A DNA stretch of 64,000 bases from Calliphora vicina (GCF_958450345.1 NC_088781.1:46301357-46365356); one strand, 5' to 3'; shown: positions 48,501-52,409, numbered from the stretch's first letter. Notes: generated from the letters alone by a model not told the origin. Made by a program: numbers and translations.

Positions 48501-48617
48501 TAATTTTATGCAGGAATGTTTACGTTGAGGCCAAATGCCGCATATAATACCGGATATACGTGGTATGCGCATAAAACTTTTTGCGATTGGTACAGATGGC
48601 TGAAGAAAATCAAACAT
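472..48617 (-). CDS. Or24a: Odorant receptor, Or24a-like, complete seven-exon gene
   Basis: Seven-transmembrane insect odorant receptor (7tm_6 family), expected in olfactory neuron membranes as the ligand-tuning partner of Orco. Coding exons on the minus strand: 48617-48287, 47655-47469, 43124-42934, 34410-34229, 18067-17966, 10770-10618, 522-472. Phases match at all six junctions (1,2,1,0,0,0) and the product is 398 residues, a normal length for the family. The three phase-0 introns near the C-terminus are typical of insect receptors. Recalled similarity to Drosophila Or24a runs through every exon, for example NALEAFCP, YPVTYI, VKRHN, YSIGGSYI, PFFTPSLS and a final GSYIALLKTFL. Hydrophobic segments lie near residues 38-58, 75-95, 120-145, 183-215, 265-297, 300-325 and 370-398. 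Drosophila Or24a is a larval receptor tuned to aromatics (family knowledge; not shown here). The gene spans 48 kb because of transposon-filled introns. Orthology to Or24a rather than a close paralogue is inferred. Confidence 0.93.
1077..2856. mobile_element. Terminal-repeat element with internal ~365-bp tandem repeats
   Basis: The ends are inverted copies: an acagggcaac-type end at 1077 and its complement ending gacctgtgt near 2856, each followed inward by a block containing aaccacta and a TGGTTCC/GGTTACC-like motif. Between them a block reading gagttataataacaaattga then gcaaaaaatatatttttta recurs at about 1281, 1663, 2026 and 2390 (spacing about 364-382), with an inverted copy at 2530-2600. 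No coding potential. Related ends occur at 14690-14757 and 55622-56320. Confidence 0.6.
3220..4140. repeat. Degenerate minisatellite, interrupted
   Basis: Irregular 30-45-bp units of the form 'cacgattaaggttaaatttgg' with 'attatataaaggc' recur from about 3220 to 3530 and resume at about 3885-4140. The gap between is the Helitron-like insertion at 3534-3854. Units differ by several substitutions, so the array is old. Confidence 0.6.
3534..3854 (+). mobile_element. Helitron-like non-autonomous element
   Basis: It starts with TCTATATATATATATGT, contains atcacgtgagaacggctgg and ends with accgggcgaagCTAG, between a flanking A and T. TC start, CTRR end and A/T insertion without target duplication are Helitron hallmarks. 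It splits the minisatellite. A 5'-truncated second copy lies at 51178-51350. Class assignment is from termini only; no Rep/helicase gene is present. Confidence 0.55.
4145..4372 (-). pseudogene. mariner-type transposase, C-terminal remnant
   Basis: The minus-strand frame contains FNDEILRN, ITKLEKHWTKYIQHKGD, the end of a Tc1/mariner transposase of the class ending in a Trp-x-K-C/Y-I-x-x-x-GDY block. No catalytic domain is visible upstream, so only the tail survives. It lies next to the minisatellite. Confidence 0.6.
4376..5390. other. No gene; AT-rich intron 6 sequence
   Basis: The stretch begins with acactagggt, also seen at 740, which may mark a terminal repeat of an unrecognised element. 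Short frames on both strands resemble no family I know. Confidence 0.4.
5395..5940 (-). pseudogene. mariner transposase pseudogene
   Basis: Reading right to left, fragments in more than one frame match a mariner transposase: SEDAKRSGCPIEVSTPETIE, then LADRRLKVPEIVEAIGISHG with VVSILNDLLGTRKLSGRW (helix-turn-helix), then FNRNMDEF, and after a break the TIVFWDARGI segment. Stops and frameshifts separate them and the C-terminal catalytic Asp region is missing. Lies in intron 6 of Or24a. Confidence 0.85.
5945..7120. other. No gene; unique-looking intron sequence
   Basis: AT-rich with a short GTAT microsatellite near 6121. I see no coding frame or terminal repeat that I can support. Confidence 0.4.
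7123..7329 (+). pseudogene. Fragment of a repeated arthropod ORF with a DCYFC motif
   Basis: A 68-codon frame with NIVCKECSEHFRQ, then LNFGVAMIWTEPKIH and DDCYFC. This W-x-E/Q-P-x-x-H-x-x-DCYFC pattern recurs, to my knowledge, in many multicopy arthropod proteins of unknown function that behave like transposon cargo. The four cysteines suggest a metal-binding fold. It is far shorter than those proteins and lies antisense within Or24a intron 6, so it is probably a relic. Confidence 0.5.
7525..7850. mobile_element. piggyBac-type MITE, right end lost
   Basis: Begins TTAA|CCCTCCGGCGGGTGAGAAGG at 7525 and aligns inverted with the complete copy at 41590-42045 over about 320 bases. It is interrupted near 7848 by the fold-back element and its right terminus is not found. 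Confidence 0.7.
7848..8256. mobile_element. Fold-back (palindromic) element, inserted in the MITE
   Basis: Left arm from cacagaaaaaattatatttc, right arm ending in the near-complement gttttttctgtg; the arms share a block around gaactggtttcaattatttc and cover most of the ~400 bp. No coding capacity. One partial second copy lies at 12110-12395. Confidence 0.75.
8527..9356. mobile_element. hAT-type element with 8-bp target duplication
   Basis: The element spans 8535-9348 (814 bp). Its ends are TAGGGAAACC and the complement of CAGGGAAACC, followed inward by a-rich 'atatgc' motifs repeated many times (tatgctctaaaa). It is flanked by perfect copies of CTTATAAC (8527-8534 and 9349-9356). A paralogous uninterrupted site with one CTTATAAC lies at 36313-36320. 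Eight-base duplication and TAGGG/CAGGG ends indicate hAT. Confidence 0.88.
8885..9049 (-). pseudogene. hAT transposase C-terminal (dimerisation) relic
   Basis: Minus-strand frame inside the hAT element: ILSFKFARKTSVDVERTFSM then YKNVFRSNRQRF and ENLNQHFVIYC. The SVxVERxFSxYK-x(n)-R-x-x-F-x-x-EN-L pattern is the hAT C-terminal dimerisation region of a family common in arthropods. No upstream catalytic exons remain in the element. Confidence 0.7.
9420..9620. repeat. Repeat, inverted copy at 36090-36260
   Basis: The segment containing cctataacccacgctaggtc and cactgaaaacggttttttc matches 36090-36260 in reverse orientation. With the flanks at 8440-8530, both copies are parts of the same dispersed element into which the hAT inserted. 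Confidence 0.7.
9623..10615. other. No gene; intron with low-complexity GATGATG tract
   Basis: A possible TTAA-flanked piece lies at 9620-9856 (CCC ends, weak inverted match). The segment 9881-9930 matches 17610-17660 in inverse orientation. 10430-10560 is low-complexity with repeated gat/gatg triplets. No coding signal except Or24a exon 6 next door. Confidence 0.4.
10618..10770 (-). CDS. Or24a: Or24a exon 6 (residues 332-382)
   Basis: A 51-codon exon with acceptor ccaccctaacag|AGT (10771) and donor TCG|gtaagtag (10617), phase 0 on both sides. It carries the most conserved receptor block: DIEWYKC, then RKMILMMLRRSQKP and PFFTPSLSAFSS, the last cytoplasmic loop running into the seventh membrane segment. 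Confidence 0.95.
10775..12105. other. No gene; AT-rich intron 5 sequence
   Basis: Frames of 60-95 codons occur on the minus strand but have AT-driven composition and no known motif. No terminal repeats seen. Confidence 0.4.
12110..12395. mobile_element. Fold-back element, partial copy
   Basis: Left end actgaaaaaattatatttca and the arm through gaactggtttcaattatttc match the element at 7848-8256; an inner inverted part (ttattgaatagataattttc and its complement) is retained, but the right arm is missing. Confidence 0.7.
12400..14635. other. No gene recognised; short repeat motifs only
   Basis: A phrase 'gggaaatttagcacaattcttact' type occurs twice (12668 and 13020), and cgtacgtgacata occurs at about 13397 and 13571, so at least two small repeats are present. 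No protein or terminal repeat recognised. Confidence 0.35.
14640..14757. mobile_element. Fragments of two elements
   Basis: 14650-14690 (cctgggaatcaaaaaagg, then ggaaattaaaa) matches the right end of the hAT MITE at 52565-53359. 14690-14757, ending ttgacctgtgt, matches the end of the tandem-repeat element at 1077-2856. Confidence 0.55.
15636..17650 (+). repeat. 1.2-kb repeat family, copy A, split by a Helentron
   Basis: Begins acagtggggcagaatcgaaa and aligns over its whole length with the complement of 58690-59880. The alignment breaks at about 16695 and resumes at about 17456; the intervening piece is a Helentron-like insertion. No intact frame; conserved stretches include gctcggctagatcttgaaaa and ggaaagcagttttggaaacc. 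Class unknown. Confidence 0.75.
16695..17458 (+). mobile_element. INE-1/Helentron-like non-autonomous element (copy a)
   Basis: Starts tataccctacaccaccatag, contains gatgtccgtccgtccgtccg after agtcgattaa, and repeated cggtccataattggtcatag blocks, and ends gtcgggcttgaccgac (hairpin) then tttcttacttg. This plan (gtccgtc block, 3' hairpin, cttacttg tail) is that of fly INE-1 elements. Inserted in copy A of the 1.2-kb family. Confidence 0.75.
17966..18067 (-). CDS. Or24a: Or24a exon 5 (residues 298-331)
   Basis: A 102-base, 34-codon exon between acceptor ccgttatag|AATTCT (18068) and donor AGT|gtaagtatt (17965), phase 0 on both sides. It encodes NSASLGLLIYIFYSIAALTQ followed by LFLYSIGGSYISES, the sixth membrane segment plus the conserved Gly-Gly-Ser motif of the family. 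It sits 16.2 kb from exon 4 and 7.2 kb from exon 6. Confidence 0.93.
18530..19503 (+). mobile_element. Tc1/mariner element with TA duplications
   Basis: Inverted ends AGGACTGAGATC (18530) and the complement of AGGACTGAGATT (19503), flanked by TA on both sides (18528-18529, 19504-19505). It carries a decayed transposase, described separately. Inserted in Or24a intron 4. Confidence 0.85.
18671..19362 (+). pseudogene. Tc1/mariner transposase pseudogene
   Basis: From an ATG at 18671 the frame reads MSDEKKVRTKIIKYFLQNP then meets a stop; later pieces in shifting frames include VIKEYRENFSVDRKPG, QLPAEYFYVADAQGNVVEKF, then QGLEWYKNNNVIFVP, LRPVERYWAHVK and DRTYKNL/TLMEGF-type tail. The order is that of a full transposase with internal deletion and many stops. 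It cannot be functional. Confidence 0.75.
19598..19740 (+). mobile_element. Helentron-like fragment
   Basis: tttatacccttcaccatggg followed by aatcggaaaaaatatttttt and aacccga, matching the corresponding parts of the elements at 30774-30960 and 31706-32400. Only the start joined to a distal segment remains. Confidence 0.5.
19745..21215. other. No gene; one tRNA-like segment
   Basis: Apart from the tRNA-like segment at 20110-20195 nothing is recognised; frames are short and AT-driven. Confidence 0.4.
20110..20195 (-). repeat. tRNA-like segment, probably a SINE head
   Basis: On the minus strand gtgcccgatagactagacga, then ggttgcgggttctattctcg resembles A- and B-box regions of a tRNA. The anticodon stem does not pair well, so this is a tRNA-derived repeat or chance, not a tRNA gene. 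Confidence 0.35.
21312..22396. mobile_element. hAT element with 8-bp duplication GTTTTTGG
   Basis: The element spans 21320-22388 (1,069 bp) with ends CAGAGACC and the complement of CAGAGACA, extended inward by ataactgttat. Perfect 8-bp flanks GTTTTTGG lie at 21312-21319 and 22389-22396. Subterminal units (gttgctcataactttt, aagtaacg) recur as inverted copies on both sides. It carries a transposase C-terminal relic. Confidence 0.88.
21735..22125 (-). pseudogene. hAT transposase C-terminal relic
   Basis: Minus-strand frame: SDFLIDESTNLN, an acidic/serine stretch, RELLAAIDEIESFKPM, RLDVEADLLQY then a stop, followed by KLVHIVYALPAKRLSVDRAF and TEKRCNLADNAF. The 'VxALPAxxxSVxRxFS' pattern is the hAT dimerisation domain. 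The catalytic region is absent from the element. Confidence 0.75.
22441..23375 (-). pseudogene. mariner-family transposase pseudogene, copy 1
   Basis: From an ATG at about 23197 the frame begins MSNFVITSSIWQKK. After frameshifts it gives DFDTEDKDRPGQPKKFEDQE, then IHEDCCQTQQEL (second N-terminal helix-turn-helix part). The 5' terminal repeat (gaatgacttaaaaatttggg) lies near 23370. The downstream catalytic part is badly decayed. Same family as copies at 32430, 38430, 51395 and 58326. Confidence 0.75.
23380..25035. other. No gene; AT-rich intron 4 sequence
   Basis: I see no coding frame, terminal repeat or RNA gene in this stretch. Confidence 0.4.
25040..25725. repeat. Large palindrome (fold-back repeat)
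   Basis: The arms start with agttatttttcaacgtaaaa, then taaaagttcgcatgaaac, and return as gtttcatgcgaacttttatt and acgttgaaaaataact. Inner steps (gccgtcataaaaaaactcat versus its complement) also pair, so nearly the whole 690 bp can fold. The right side runs into atttcttataactgtttcgg and tccctgc, similar in plan to the hAT ends at 21320. Confidence 0.7.
26025..26222. repeat. 31-bp tandem array centred on TATCGAT
   Basis: TATCG starts at 26056, 26087, 26118, 26149, 26180 and 26211, an exact 31-bp period over six units, with a degenerate seventh before them. Units contain TTATCGATAAAT or TTATCGRTCAAT. The core resembles the CGATA sites bound by fly DREF and BEAF-32. Binding is not shown. Confidence 0.8.
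26230..28185. other. No gene recognised; AT-rich intron 4
   Basis: A short unique segment at 27530-27575 ends in a good minus-strand donor (gaag|gtgagt) but has no acceptor and no family match; it is listed under rejected items. Confidence 0.4.
28196..29115 (-). mobile_element. Tc1-type element with transposase pseudogene
   Basis: The end at 29060-29077 reads, on the minus strand, tacagtgactcacagcttat, a Tc1-type terminus. From an ATG at 28727 the frame starts MRKQTSVEKRKDAIRHSK; later fragments are VERFRNENRIDDKGSAPN then ADKIWIVRKVKENPNLSAPK and, further on, QEDRYLWISPNTRLPIRPDL. The C-terminal catalytic half is absent. A block gtacagaaaaaaaattaatt is duplicated at 28206-28255 and appears inverted at 29080-29110, outside the transposase. 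Confidence 0.75.
29253..30960 (+). mobile_element. Helentron-like element (copy c) with an internal insertion
   Basis: Starts tatacccttcaccaagagta, has caatgtccgtctgtatgttg and resumes after an insertion at about 30779 with gggtcaaaatccggaaaaat. The insertion (about 29569-30778) has inverted ends ttccggccaaaaat and attttt-ggccggaa. The 3' hairpin of copy c was not found. Confidence 0.55.
30184..30690. repeat. Tandem repeat, about 143-bp unit
   Basis: ttggccaaaccctgtatatg followed by taatccgaaatttt recurs at about 30417 and 30560, with a diverged unit at about 30184. An 89-codon minus-strand frame over this array is only the repeat read through, not a gene. Confidence 0.6.
31706..32402 (+). 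mobile_element. INE-1/Helentron-like element (copy b), near complete
   Basis: Starts ttatacccttcaccttcgtg, then gaccctataaagtatatata and agtcgattaagccatgtccg, the hallmark INE-1 series, and ends gattcggcacagccgaat (perfect hairpin) then cttacttgttttt. The frames inside are by-products. It is the same subfamily as the copy at 40545-42400. Confidence 0.8.
32430..32850 (+). pseudogene. mariner-family transposase pseudogene, copy 2
   Basis: Starts in the 5' leader (gtgtaaacaacaacattttt, then atgtcgaatattcgg) and gives in shifting frames DFDTEDKDRPDLSNKFEDQE, LEALLLEDCCKTQQEL, then a truncated second helix-turn-helix and KAEKLGTIRIEAERE-type sequence. The catalytic domain is missing. It abuts Helentron copy b. 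Confidence 0.75.
32860..34225. other. No gene; AT-rich intron next to exon 4
   Basis: Homopolymer-rich sequence; 34190-34225 is the donor side of Or24a exon 4. I see nothing else. Confidence 0.4.
34229..34410 (-). CDS. Or24a: Or24a exon 4 (residues 237-297)
   Basis: No start codon and too short to be seen as an open frame alone; found by matching phase and family motifs. The acceptor acttttaag|GT at 34411 uses AAG rather than CAG, with a pyrimidine tract 35-60 bases upstream; no other AG nearby keeps phase. The exon encodes ETSSLAQNQ, then VVKRHNAIIDLCSDF (the conserved R-H-N segment) and a membrane segment ending SSILDLML. The donor G|gtaagtag at 34228 leaves phase 0. Confidence 0.92.
34415..36085. 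other. No gene; AT-rich intron 3 sequence
   Basis: Frames are short. Motifs such as agtaagtagtta / catttcataatgac around 35690-35760 recur in weak form near 36850-36960 and 52250-52440, suggesting an old dispersed repeat. Confidence 0.35.
36090..36490. repeat. Dispersed repeat, copy without the hAT insertion
   Basis: Inverted relative of 8440-9620. It contains one uninterrupted gttataag (36313-36320), the complement of the CTTATAAC that is duplicated around the hAT at 8535-9348, with matching flanks on both sides. Confidence 0.8.
36529..36790 (+). repeat. Two tRNA-like segments
   Basis: First: tttagcacagctatgtagtg ... gttagtggttcgccacc. Second: agcagtgagttagcagcttg ... gactgttcgattcccacac. 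Each has A-box- and B-box-like parts at roughly tRNA spacing. Neither folds cleanly, so they look like tRNA-derived SINE heads. Confidence 0.35.
37189..37370. repeat. Direct repeat pair, ~115-bp spacing
   Basis: ccaactcaccaaacattttc then ttcaatatatattctcatag recurs as ccaactcaccaacaattttc then ttcaatttatattctcatag. Two units only; no coding signal. Confidence 0.65.
38430..39062 (-). mobile_element. mariner-family element, internally deleted, copy 3
   Basis: Inverted ends: ttgggtgtttgacttaaaag at the left and the complement of ttgggtgtatgacttaaaaa at the right. The minus-strand remnants include the N-terminal FEDQE-like block near 38950 and, in frame, GTVIIHHDNARSHFAIPANN YLERINWNK with the second catalytic Asp in HHDNAR. 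A large part between is missing. Same family as copies 1, 2, 4 and 5. Confidence 0.75.
39914..40126. mobile_element. Palindromic MITE
   Basis: About 60-bp inverted arms: cacagagaaaacagattcgt, then atagcaaccgaatttgttgc and caatcgaatgattc, returned at 40060-40126 with few mismatches. The ~90-bp centre has no coding capacity. Superfamily unknown. Confidence 0.8.
40803..41282 (-). pseudogene. Tc1 transposase, open N-terminal half
   Basis: About 160 codons without a stop from the ATG at 41282. Residues ~8-60: helix-turn-helix (KNKIINDFKAGLKQKSICDK, then YSINKSAVSKIIKKFRKTGS). Residues ~70-76: GGRPRKT, the GRPR hook. Residues ~75-130: second helix-turn-helix (ITPREVVNSLKLEISTRTVS, RRANEAGL). Residues ~146-151: LFSDES with the first catalytic Asp. 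The frame runs past the element break into YYLEFKPKSLI and ends. The second Asp and Glu are absent, so it cannot transpose. The open frame suggests a recent insertion. Confidence 0.85.
41586..42049. mobile_element. piggyBac-type MITE, complete, with TTAA flanks
   Basis: 456 bp (41590-42045) with ends CCCTCCGACGGTTGAGGAGA and the complement of CCCTCCGGCGGGTGAGAAGG, flanked by TTAA at 41586-41589 and 42046-42049. No coding capacity. A second copy begins at 7529. TTAA targets and CCCT ends are piggyBac hallmarks. Confidence 0.88.
42934..43124 (-). CDS. Or24a: Or24a exon 3 (residues 173-237)
   Basis: The acceptor ttatcttacag|C at 43125 completes the Val codon. The exon encodes VPEMFVNYPYYPVTYI, then a fourth membrane segment with VDGFFVC, and ends LKE plus one base. 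The donor A|gtaagtaa at 42933 is a strong consensus. The phase (one base left over) matches exon 4. Confidence 0.95.
43916..44632 (-). pseudogene. gypsy-type retrotransposon gag pseudogene
   Basis: Two adjoining minus-strand frames separated by stops. The upstream one has NWFRLTEALKIQYNDFYTDF, then RRRKQKKSKTFDEYFDAIMI and LCDKIKSSLSDQDLCE, a Retrotrans_gag-like domain. The downstream one has VRRHEKFVNGI and an acidic linker, then a degraded double zinc knuckle (YWNCEKFGKK; FYYGYGLNE), with several Cys/His lost. No protease or polymerase follows. Inserted in Or24a intron 2. Confidence 0.75.
44633..45315 (+). pseudogene. Non-LTR retrotransposon reverse transcriptase remnant
   Basis: Starts with KINSGVPQGSVLSPTLFHIF, the palm motif before the catalytic YADD, but the YADD segment is deleted (the frame runs SNPIYYFGS then stops). 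Later frames give AFNARKTQCC, DVLVMKIHRFSKHIF-type and MEYNSHV, LLDRVQERAKVVIGDS, RRNVGCVSLFYRYHNRMYSD and TRRFLRNT, the C-terminal region of jockey/CR1-like LINEs. Frameshifts and stops throughout. Confidence 0.75.
45320..47255. other. No gene recognised in intron 2
   Basis: 45400-46450 is less AT-rich than its surroundings and may be a decayed retroelement, but I cannot match it in any frame. 46500-47255 is AT-rich intron. Confidence 0.35.
47262..47362. repeat. Short dispersed repeat, mate at 50688-50778
   Basis: tggccaccgatgcgtataag then aaataaatattcatcatacg and cagggtattac corresponds to tggccatcggtacatataag then aaataaatattctccatatg and cagcgtattac. Function unknown; it ends just before the Or24a exon 2 donor. 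Confidence 0.55.
47469..47655 (-). CDS. Or24a: Or24a exon 2 (residues 111-173)
   Basis: The acceptor reads ttgaatgcag|AACAAC at 47656; its two leading bases complete the Glu codon split with exon 1. The exon encodes the third membrane segment (SIASIFSFILLTSGS) and the second extracellular loop start, ending PFNI plus GT of a Val codon. The donor is GT|gtaagtat at 47468, a strong consensus. The open frame extends upstream of the acceptor, but that part is a (CAG)n-containing intron and does not resemble the family. Confidence 0.93.
48287..48617 (-). CDS. Or24a: Or24a exon 1 (residues 1-110)
   Basis: Starts at the ATG at 48617-48615. An in-frame TAG lies ten codons upstream, so this is the first possible Met of the frame, preceded by an A/T-rich context. 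It encodes the cytoplasmic N-terminus and the first two membrane segments, ending in ERIRNMLMA plus one base of the next codon. The donor reads G|gttagt at 48286, a non-consensus but acceptable GT donor. In the unspliced frame a TAG follows at once, which supports the splice. Confidence 0.93.
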
Positions 48618-48731
48618 TATAAATAAATGTTTTGTTGACTTCTGCTACAAGTACACAAACCAGTACACGAGTGGTACAACGTATCTATGTATTTCTACAC
48701 GTTCTATTTTATTTTTGTTTCCTCGTTATTG

Positions 48732-48751
48732 TTGGTGTTATTTATACTTAT
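48732..48751 (-). promoter_or_regulatory. TATA-like sequence upstream of Or24a
   Basis: atataagtataaataacacc on the minus strand about 120-130 bases before the start codon. It would give a short 5' leader. Chance TATA-like strings are common here and no clear initiator follows, so this is a weak candidate. Confidence 0.2.
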
Positions 48752-49242
48752 ATTTGTTTGTGTTTGTATGTCCGTATAAAAGTATTTGAAACTGTGTGTT
48801 GCCTGTATTTTAGTTTTCAAATTTGGATTTCTGCTACTGCTGCTGCGGATGGTCTTGTTATTATAAATTTAAATACACAGACAAGACAAAACAATACAGC
48901 GTTGGCACAGTGTTTGGAAACGTGATTTAGTGGGGAAACTAATTTCGGCTATAAGAACTAAATAAATTACTATACTGAAAATAATGATTTCATTGTTAAA
49001 AAATCGAAAACTGATCGGTTTCGGGTTAGTATACAAATATTATATTACACCGTCTAACGAATAGAGAAAAAATTCGTTAGACACAAACCGGATGATATAC
49101 GTTTGAAACTATAAATTTAATGGAGAAAAACTGTGTTTTCAGTTTTTCATTTCGTGATCCTGAGTCCTTTTTTAAGGACTTCAAAGTTTCAAAGAAGTAA
49201 ATTTTTCAAAAAATATTTAAAAATACTCCTGCTATTCCAACA

Positions 49243-50612
49243 ATGACAAATTGTATGTCAAAAAAATAAGAAGAGTTATAAAATATTTTGTATTATCTTT
49301 ATTTTATACTGTAGGGATCAAAAGATGTCAAAAATGTCCTTTAAAATGTTTATCCTTTAATATCCTTTTAAGATTGCCAATAAATTCCTTTTAAAAAAAT
49401 AGTGCGTTAAAGACCCTATACAAAATGTAAAAAATTCATCCTTTATATATATAAAGGTCAAATTAAAATATAAAGAAAAAATTTATTAGTATACAAAAAA
49501 GTTTTATTAAGAAAAGTGCATGTTTATAAACTACACCACCATAGTGGGGGAGGTATAATGGGTTAGGGCTGTTGTTTGCAACATACAAAAATATTGTCCC
49601 AACACCTACCTTACCAATCTGCACAGGATCACTTTCTGAGTCGAATAAGCGATGTCCGTCCGTCTGTCCGTTCATCCATGTAAACTTTGTAATCAAACTA
49701 CAAGTCGAAGGTTTGAAGATAATTCAGCAAAATTTGGCACAAACCTTTATATTGCTCCAAGGACAAAGGCTATTGAATTTGGTTAGAATCAGCCCATTAT
49801 TTATCCTAGCCCCCATACAATTGGCCTATTTGAAAATAGTAAAGCTCTCATAAACATCTTAATTATAAACATATTCAAACCAAATTCAGCACAATTAAGT
49901 TTTATGTAAGCCGAACTCTCACGACCAAATTTCGGGACGATCGGTCAACAATATTCCATAGCTCTCATATAAGAAACATTCTCGAAAATGTCATTAATGA
50001 ACATAAATTTCTTAAATATGTCAGTATCCAAACAAAATTCAACACTATATGTTTCATATATTCGCAATTCATCCCACCAAATTTTGTGACGATTGGTCCA
50101 TAATTAGACATAGCTCCCATATAAGGCCCACTACCGAAAATGTAGTGAATCAAATAAGATTCAACACAAATAAGTTTCATATCAAAAGGAAACTCATTAT
50201 AATCATATACCCGGTGTAGGGTATCATAAGGTCGGGCTTGCCCGACTATATACCATTTTACTTGTTTATTAAAAAGTCTTCTTCATTGCTTTTCACAACG
50301 GATTTTGTTATACTTTTTTCGAATGAAATATTAAAATAAAATATAAAAAATCAAAGAATTCAAATTTAAAATATTTTTTAACACTTAAGTCTTTAAGATA
50401 GAAGGATGAAATTTTGGCTGTGGTATTCAATATTTGGATCTTTAATTCACTATTTTTTTTAAAAAAAAATATTGGTAATCTAAAAGGATATTCAATGATA
50501 AAAATTTGAAAAGACATTTCTGACATCTTTTGATCCTTCCAGGATAAAATAAAAATAATACGAAATATTTTACAACTCTTATTGATCATTTGACACCAAA
50601 TTTGACATAGTA
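49243..50612. mobile_element. Fold-back element with Helentron in its centre
   Basis: About 240-320-bp inverted arms: 49243-49480 (gatcaaaagatgtcaaaaat, then aatatccttttaagattgcc) and 50290-50612 (complement of gatcaaaagatgtcagaaat, then aatatccttttagattacc). Between the arms is the Helentron copy e. No coding capacity. Confidence 0.7.
49524..50268 (+). mobile_element. INE-1/Helentron-like element (copy e)
   Basis: Starts ctacaccaccatagtggggg, has gatgtccgtccgtctgtccg, repeated 'ccataattagacatagctcc' blocks, and ends gtcgggcttgcccgac (hairpin) followed by a cttacttg-type tail. Same subfamily as copy a at 16695-17458. Confidence 0.75.
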
Positions 50613-50797
50613 TGATGATCAGAAGTAATTTATTTTATTATATTGAAATTTGCCTAAAATTAACTTAGAATATTTTAACTACTAAATTTAACAGGAAATT
50701 GGCCATCGGTACATATAAGTGTTGAAGATTCATCTACAAATAAATAAATATTCTCCATATGCAGCGTATTACATTGTATGGAAAATAAATAATCTAT

Positions 50798-51178
50798 TAT
50801 GGGGGATTTGTTAAGTGAACCAACCAACTTTTGAAATCGATGTCTTTCGATCGAGATGAAATTTACACTAAGGTTAGTTCTATCGGATAGTAATTCAGAC
50901 ACAATTTTTCAACAAGATCGGTGGATAACTCTCTGAGTTAGAGGTGGTCAAAATTTTACATTTAGGCCAAGCAGGTGGTTTTTCTCATCCATGTAACTTA
51001 TTACCTATTGTTCTTAGCAAAATGTGTCCCAAAAAGTTTAGATAGCTATTTCTTCAATATTTGGAAAAAAAATTAAAAGAAAAAATAAAAAAAATTTTAA
51101 ATTTTTTTTCACTTTTTTTTCAAAATCGGAAGACATTGATTTCAAAAGTTGGTTCACGTGACATGAAATCCCCCATAT
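50798..51178. mobile_element. Terminal-inverted-repeat element, ~380 bp
   Basis: Ends tatgggggatttgttaagtg and aaccaaccaacttttgaaat at left; at right the complement, gaagacattgatttcaaaag then ttggttcacgtgacatgaaa and tccccca. The arms are about 55 bp. The centre is not coding. Superfamily not determined. Confidence 0.7.
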
Positions 51179-51350
51179 ATAAAATTTAAATGGTCCATGT
51201 ATATAATCACATCACGTGAGAACGGCTGGAGCGATTTTTGTATTCGATTCGAAATCAGAAATTTTTAGTTGTTATTATATTGCCTACATTTCACTTTTCA
51301 TTTTTCGTAATAAGAGATATTTTTGAAGAAACTTGAAGAACTAACAACAC
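51178..51350 (+). mobile_element. Helitron-like element, truncated copy
   Basis: aaatggtccatgtatataat then atcacgtgagaacggctgga and gcgatt, matching the element at 3534-3854. The 3' CTAG end is not found. Confidence 0.55.
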
Positions 51351-51394
51351 AGTCTCCTTTTCACTACACAAGAAATTCCGGTATTAATTATATA

Positions 51395-52240
51395 TTAAAT
51401 ATTTGAAGGCCAAGTATTGGTGGCATTACTCCATGAATATTGTTATAAAACTCAATAAGAGCATGCAGAATCATTGGGAGCTACTCAGGCAGCAATTTCA
51501 AAACGTTTTCGAGCAGCAGGGAAATTGGTTACCATACAAGTTGAATTCGAGAGACCTTTAAAACGATTTTGCATGTCCAAAATTATGCTTGAACGCTATA
51601 AAAGAAAATAATATTTGTCACGAATCATTACTATCGATGAAAACTGGATCCATTACGATAACCGAAGCGCAAGAGATTATCCAATTATCCTTGGCGCTAA
51701 GTTTCATTTTACAATGCAGAAAATGCAAGACAGACAGACTAATTTTGTTGGCGAAGGGTTTAAAAGATAGAGGTTGTAGTACACGACTATCTGTACTAAA
51801 CATTTTTTGTTACTTTTTTCCAATCTTCGCAATTTTCATTTTGTTGCTTCATATCATTTTTCTCACATCAATGTTTAAATGCATTCCACAATGTAAATAT
51901 TCACACAGCGAAAAAGAACGAAAAAAGAAAACGAAACATTTCTATTTATCTATTAATTTCGCGATTGTAAAAGGTTCAGGAAGGTTTAAAAGAGAGTGAG
52001 AAAAATGTCTGCCTTTCAATTTCTGCATTGTAAAAGGGGACTAAGGTAAAGGTCTATATTTGGTGGAACCAAAAGTGCGCAATCAATTACGAGGTGCTGA
52101 AATCTGGCCAGACCATCACAGGGAACCTGTACCTGCAACTGATATGTTAGAAGCGAGCATTGGCCGAAAAACGGCCCATATATGCGGGTAGACATGAAAC
52201 TGTAATATTCAATATTTTGATCATGCTGTAAAGTAGTATC
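51395..52240 (+). pseudogene. mariner-family transposase pseudogene, copy 4
   Basis: In shifting frames: LVALLHEYCYKTQ, then GATQAAISKRFRAAGKLV, KIMLERYKRK, and ITIDENWIHYDN with the first catalytic Asp; after an insertion (about 51705-52030) it resumes with KVYIWWNQKCAINYEVLKSG, QTITGNLY and ALAEKRPIYAGRHETVI. Stops and shifts throughout. Confidence 0.75.
51705..52035. mobile_element. Small inverted-repeat insertion inside mariner copy 4
   Basis: Inverted ends ttttacaatgcagaaaatgc (near 51708) and the complement cagaaattgcaatgtaaaa type at 52017-52037; mariner-like coding stops on one side and resumes on the other with ctaag at both junctions. A 136-codon frame crossing this junction is a chimera of the two elements, not a gene. 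Confidence 0.55.
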
Positions 52241-52409
52241 CAATCTTAATTTTCATCTTCTAATAACCCAGCAGTTAGGCAAGTAGTAAATGTATGTATG
52301 TAGACAGTAAATGTCAATAATGTCTTGGCGTACTCCTTTTAACACGTATGAGCTATTTGTAATGCAGACAGATGTCAATTAATACTTTATAGTTTATTTA
52401 TTAGTCACT

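Noticed and set aside
51589..51999. 136-codon plus-strand open frame
   Set aside because: It runs from mariner sequence into a small inserted element; it is a junction chimera.
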